Source of the DNA: an uncultured Solirubrobacteraceae bacterium
Lineage (GTDB): Bacteria; Actinomycetota; Thermoleophilia; Solirubrobacterales; Solirubrobacteraceae
NCBI GenBank assembly: GCA_955652215.1
Contig: CATPAX010000150.1
Location: 1 to 8,526 of the forward strand
Direction of reading: 5' to 3'
DNA: 8,526 bases
Part shown: positions 5,986 through 8,526 of the stretch, piece after piece
Layout of the letters: every line of letters begins with the position of its first letter
How positions within the stretch are numbered: the first letter of the stretch is position 1
The notes under the pieces: model-generated
Database searches by the model: none
What the model saw: the letters and a program-made list of their open reading frames with translations, nothing else
What the model was told of the DNA's origin: nothing
Made by a program: the position numbers and the translations under genes

Positions 5986-7593
5986 TCAGGACTCATACCC
6001 GAAGAATCCTTCGCCCGTCCGGCGCCCCAGCCTGCCCGACCACGCCAGCCGGCGTAGAACTGGGGCTGCGCGGTAGCGATCCTCGCCGAGCTCCTCGACC
6101 AGGGCATCGAGCACCGCCAGCACATGATCGAGTCCGATCTGATCGGCCCAGGACAGTGTGCCCCGCGGGTAGTTGAGGCCGTTCCGGACGCCAGCGTCGA
6201 TGTCCTCGCCGCTGCCGATCCCCTCGCCGAGTGCGAATGCGGCCTCGTTGACGAGCTGACAGACGATCCGTCCGAGGACCAGTCCTGGGGCGTCCGCCAC
6301 CCATGCGGTGTGCTTGCCGAGCGTTGTGAAAAACCGCTCCGTCGCACTTACCGCCGATCCCGCGCTGTCGGGACTGCGGGTCAGCTCGACCAGCGCGGAC
6401 TCCGCCAGCGGCGGAAGCGCATGGAAGCCGACCGCGCCACCGCCCGGATCGAGCGCAGTCAGCGATCCGCTGGCGCAGCACACCGCTCGCGGGCCTCCTT
6501 GCGGCGCCGCGTCGAGCAGCTCATCGTCGAGATCCGCCTCGAGGATCAGGAACGGGGACTCGCGGTCGTAGGCCTCCTCTGGCGAGCACACCTCCCAGCC
6601 GGCCTGCTCCGCGGCTGCGCGGAGCTCTTCCGCGATGACCGTGTGGCCCGAGATCACAACGAGGCCGTCGCCGCCGTGCGCCGGCAGCGGCTCGGGGTCA
6701 GGTCGACGGTGCTCGCCCCCGGAGTAGTCGTAGTAGCCGCGACCCGACTTGCGTCCCAGTCTCCCCGCAGCGACCGTACGGACGGCGATCGGCGAAGGGC
6801 GCCAGCGCGGCTCGCCGAAGCTCTGCTCGAAAAACGAGCGCGCGATCTCGAGGCCCACGTCGACGCCCACCAGGTCCATCAGCTCGAAAGGGCCCATCCG
6901 GAACCCGCCCCCCAGGCGGCAGATGCGGTCGACCTCCTCGACGCTGGCGGCACCTTCCTGGAGGAGCTTCAGGGCCTCCAGACCGAATGGCCGGTTGCAG
7001 CGGTTGACCAGAAAGCCGGGCCCATCGAGTGCGTCGATCACCTGTTTGCCCATCGCTTCACCAGCGGCCCGCGCGAGCGCCAGGGCATCGGCTGAGGACT
7101 CCGCGCCCGCTACGACCTCGACCAGGCGCATCAGCGGAGCTGGGTTGAAGAAATGCATCCCGACGACGCGCTCGGGCCTTGTGGCCGCGCTGGCGATCGC
7201 CGTGACCAGCAGCGAGGAGGTGTTGGTCGCCAGTACGCAGTCCTCGCTGACGATCTCGCGGGAGAGCTTCGCGAACAGCTCCCGCTTGATCTCGATGCGC
7301 TCGGGCGCGGCCTCGATCACGAGCTCGCAGGGCTTCAGATCCCCAAGCGAAGGCGCGGCTTGCACGCGTTCGCGCGCGGCCGAGGCATCCTCCTGACTCC
7401 AGCGACCGCTCTGCACTCCGCGCTCGAGCTGAGCTTCGATCTGGGCGAGCCCACGCTCGATCGCTTGTGCGAGCGGGTCATGCAGAAGCGTGCGGGCGCC
7501 CGACAAGCAACTCACCTGGGCGATGCCGGCTCCCATCGTCCCGGCGCCCGCGATCCCGATCGTGCCGGGCGCGCCGCGCTCTGCCGGCGTCAT
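5986..7593 (-). CDS. 3-hydroxyacyl-CoA dehydrogenase, PaaH-like two-module form
   Basis: 535 residues. It oxidises a (3S)-3-hydroxyacyl-CoA to the 3-ketoacyl-CoA with NAD+, the third step of beta-oxidation. The N-terminal Rossmann domain has GAGTMGAGIAQ (GxGxxG at 16-21), ATNTSSL (122-128, Asn124/Ser126) and the catalytic pair His147 (MHFFNPAP) and Glu159 (RLVEVV). The first C-terminal domain spans about 187-290 (GPGFLVNR, GPFELMDLVGVDV, GRLGRKSGRGYYDY). A second module follows: a reduced Rossmann-like part (about 308-430) without GxGxxG, then a second C-terminal domain (about 434-533; LVNEAAFALGEG, NYPRGTLSWADQIGL, GRLGRRTGEGFFGY). This is the arrangement of PaaH-type enzymes and of 3-hydroxybutyryl-CoA dehydrogenases with a reduced Rossmann domain. 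ATG 7593 shares one base with the acyl-CoA dehydrogenase stop (TGATG), indicating translational coupling. The acyl chain is unknown. Confidence 0.93.
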   Translation of the reverse strand: MTPAERGAPGTIGIAGAGTMGAGIAQVSCLSGARTLLHDPLAQAIERGLAQIEAQLERGVQSGRWSQEDASAARERVQAAPSLGDLKPCELVIEAAPERIEIKRELFAKLSREIVSEDCVLATNTSSLLVTAIASAATRPERVVGMHFFNPAPLMRLVEVVAGAESSADALALARAAGEAMGKQVIDALDGPGFLVNRCNRPFGLEALKLLQEGAASVEEVDRICRLGGGFRMGPFELMDLVGVDVGLEIARSFFEQSFGEPRWRPSPIAVRTVAAGRLGRKSGRGYYDYSGGEHRRPDPEPLPAHGGDGLVVISGHTVIAEELRAAAEQAGWEVCSPEEAYDRESPFLILEADLDDELLDAAPQGGPRAVCCASGSLTALDPGGGAVGFHALPPLAESALVELTRSPDSAGSAVSATERFFTTLGKHTAWVADAPGLVLGRIVCQLVNEAAFALGEGIGSGEDIDAGVRNGLNYPRGTLSWADQIGLDHVLAVLDALVEELGEDRYRAAPVLRRLAWSGRLGRRTGEGFFGYES

Positions 7594-8526
7594 CACACGA
7601 GGGCGTTGACCCCGGTCAGGGCGCGACCGATGATCAGCTTCTGGATCTGGGAGGTGCCTTCGTAAAGGGTGGTAACGCGGACGTCTCGGAAATATCGCTC
7701 GACCGGGTAGTCGTCGACGTACCCGGAGCCGCCGTGTACCTGGATCGCGGTGTTGGCGCACTGCACCGCCGCCTCGGTCGCGTACAGCTTCGCCATCGAG
7801 GTCTCGGTCGTGCTCGGCTTGCCGGAGTCCTTCAGGAACCCGGCCCGGAAGACCAGCATCCGCGCGGCCTCCGTTTGCACCGCAATGTCGGAGATCATCT
7901 CCTGGACCAGCTGGAAGCCCGCGATCGGGCGCCCGAACTGCAGGCGGTCCTGCGAGTAGCGGACGGATGCGTCGAGCGAGCCCTGGCAGATCCCGACGCA
8001 ACCCGCGGCGACGCTGTAGCGGCCGGAGTCGAGTGCACTCATCGCCACCTTGAAGCCGTCGCCGACATTCCCGAGGAGCCCATCGTCGGAGACCTCGACG
8101 TCGTCGAGCGAGATCGCGGCGGAGTCCGATCCGCGCAGTCCCATCTTGTGGTGGATCGGCTGAGGCTGGAAGCCCGGCTGCTCGGTCTCGACCAGGAAGC
8201 ACGCCAGGCCTCGGTGGGCCTTCTCGGGATCGGTCTGGGCGAAGATAAGCGCGAGCTTCGCGTAGTTGCCCATCGAGATCCACATCTTCGAGCCGTTGAT
8301 CCGCCAGCCGCCATCGACCTTTCGCGCTCGCGTCTTCTGATTGGCGGCGTCCGAGCCGGTGTCTGGCTCGGTCAGTCCGAAGCATCCCAGCCACTCCCCG
8401 GAGCAGAGCTTCGGTAGGTAGCGCTGCTTCTGCTCTTCAGTGCCCCAGCGCATGATCGAAGAGCACACGAGCGAGGTCTGTACGGAGATCACCGTCCGCA
8501 TCGCAGAGCACCCGCGTCCGACCTCC
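7593..8526 (-). CDS. Acyl-CoA dehydrogenase, FAD-dependent (5' end outside the window)
   Basis: 310 residues are visible; family members have about 380, so roughly 70-80 N-terminal residues lie beyond 8526. The frame is open to the edge and upstream residues EVGRGCSA are family-like, so the ATG at 8499-8501 is internal. Counting from that Met: GLTEPDTGSD (42-51) matches the first family signature, KMWIS (72-76) is the flavin-contact strand, RLQFGRPIAGFQ (186-197) and QVHGGSGY (254-261) belong to the C-terminal helical domain, and Glu281 in YEGTSQIQ is the expected catalytic base. The enzyme introduces the 2,3-double bond into an acyl-CoA and passes electrons to electron-transfer flavoprotein. 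The catalytic Glu position is that of short/medium-chain enzymes; the substrate cannot be set. It is the most upstream visible gene of the operon. Confidence 0.94.
   Translation of the reverse strand, partial: EVGRGCSAMRTVISVQTSLVCSSIMRWGTEEQKQRYLPKLCSGEWLGCFGLTEPDTGSDAANQKTRARKVDGGWRINGSKMWISMGNYAKLALIFAQTDPEKAHRGLACFLVETEQPGFQPQPIHHKMGLRGSDSAAISLDDVEVSDDGLLGNVGDGFKVAMSALDSGRYSVAAGCVGICQGSLDASVRYSQDRLQFGRPIAGFQLVQEMISDIAVQTEAARMLVFRAGFLKDSGKPSTTETSMAKLYATEAAVQCANTAIQVHGGSGYVDDYPVERYFRDVRVTTLYEGTSQIQKLIIGRALTGVNALV

Noticed and set aside
5424..6176. 250-codon plus-strand open frame spanning two gene boundaries
   Set aside because: It crosses the ends of three minus-strand genes and encodes an Arg/Pro-rich product with no domain.
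6124..7095. 323-codon plus-strand open frame opposite the hydroxyacyl-CoA dehydrogenase
   Set aside because: Antisense shadow of a well-supported enzyme, without any motif of its own.
7594..8394. Minus-strand upstream extension of the hydroxyacyl-CoA dehydrogenase frame, suggesting an 802-residue fusion
   Set aside because: The extra 267 residues are read out of frame through the acyl-CoA dehydrogenase gene and look like low-complexity noise. The true start is ATG 7593, at the TGATG junction just before the Rossmann motif.
7467..8417. 316-codon plus-strand open frame opposite the acyl-CoA dehydrogenase
   Set aside because: Same reasoning: the opposite strand encodes a clear family member, and this product has only low-complexity Arg/Leu/Asp-rich sequence.

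Overview
The window is high-GC, densely packed, ordinary-looking bacterial chromosome. Long antisense shadow frames, GTG starts, short overlaps between genes and actinobacterial-looking TrxB and catabolic proteins suggest an actinobacterium. A deep-branching soil lineage such as Thermoleophilia/Solirubrobacterales is my guess from protein flavour only; no marker gene proves it. I see no rRNA, tRNA, CRISPR array, transposase, integrase or phage gene.

Left part, plus strand (about 184-3199). A PAP2-type membrane phosphatase/phosphotransferase is followed by a multi-spanning UPF0104 / flippase-like (lysylphosphatidylglycerol synthase TM region) protein. The 86-nt gap between them holds a perfect 18-bp palindrome and a second small hairpin. 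Next comes a solitary thioredoxin reductase gene (trxB). Its likely GTG start overlaps the preceding stop, and a TATACT box sits inside the upstream coding sequence at the spacing expected for a leaderless transcript. A possible divergent gene on the minus strand runs off the left edge; only a membrane-anchor or signal-like N-terminus is visible.

Middle (3200-3349). This short convergent intergenic region holds a GC-rich stem-loop just after trxB and a 15-bp sequence duplicated in tandem.

Right part, minus strand (read from 8526 down to 3350). A likely operon runs acyl-CoA dehydrogenase (5' end outside the window), a PaaH-like two-module 3-hydroxyacyl-CoA dehydrogenase (TGATG junction), a small SnoaL/NTF2-like protein, and an NAD(P)-dependent aldehyde dehydrogenase starting 3 nt after the previous stop. 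After an 89-nt gap comes a secreted CAP/SCP-domain protein that may or may not share the transcript. The first four genes fit a beta-oxidation-like catabolic unit: aldehyde to acid, and acyl-CoA desaturation and 3-hydroxyacyl-CoA oxidation. No CoA ligase, enoyl-CoA hydratase or thiolase is in view, so the substrate cannot be named.

I found no convincing undescribed system. The points most worth a second look are the tandem palindromes at 1124-1160, the promoter embedded ahead of trxB, the degenerate second module of the hydroxyacyl-CoA dehydrogenase that keeps a His/Glu pair, and the PAP2 plus flippase-like pairing.
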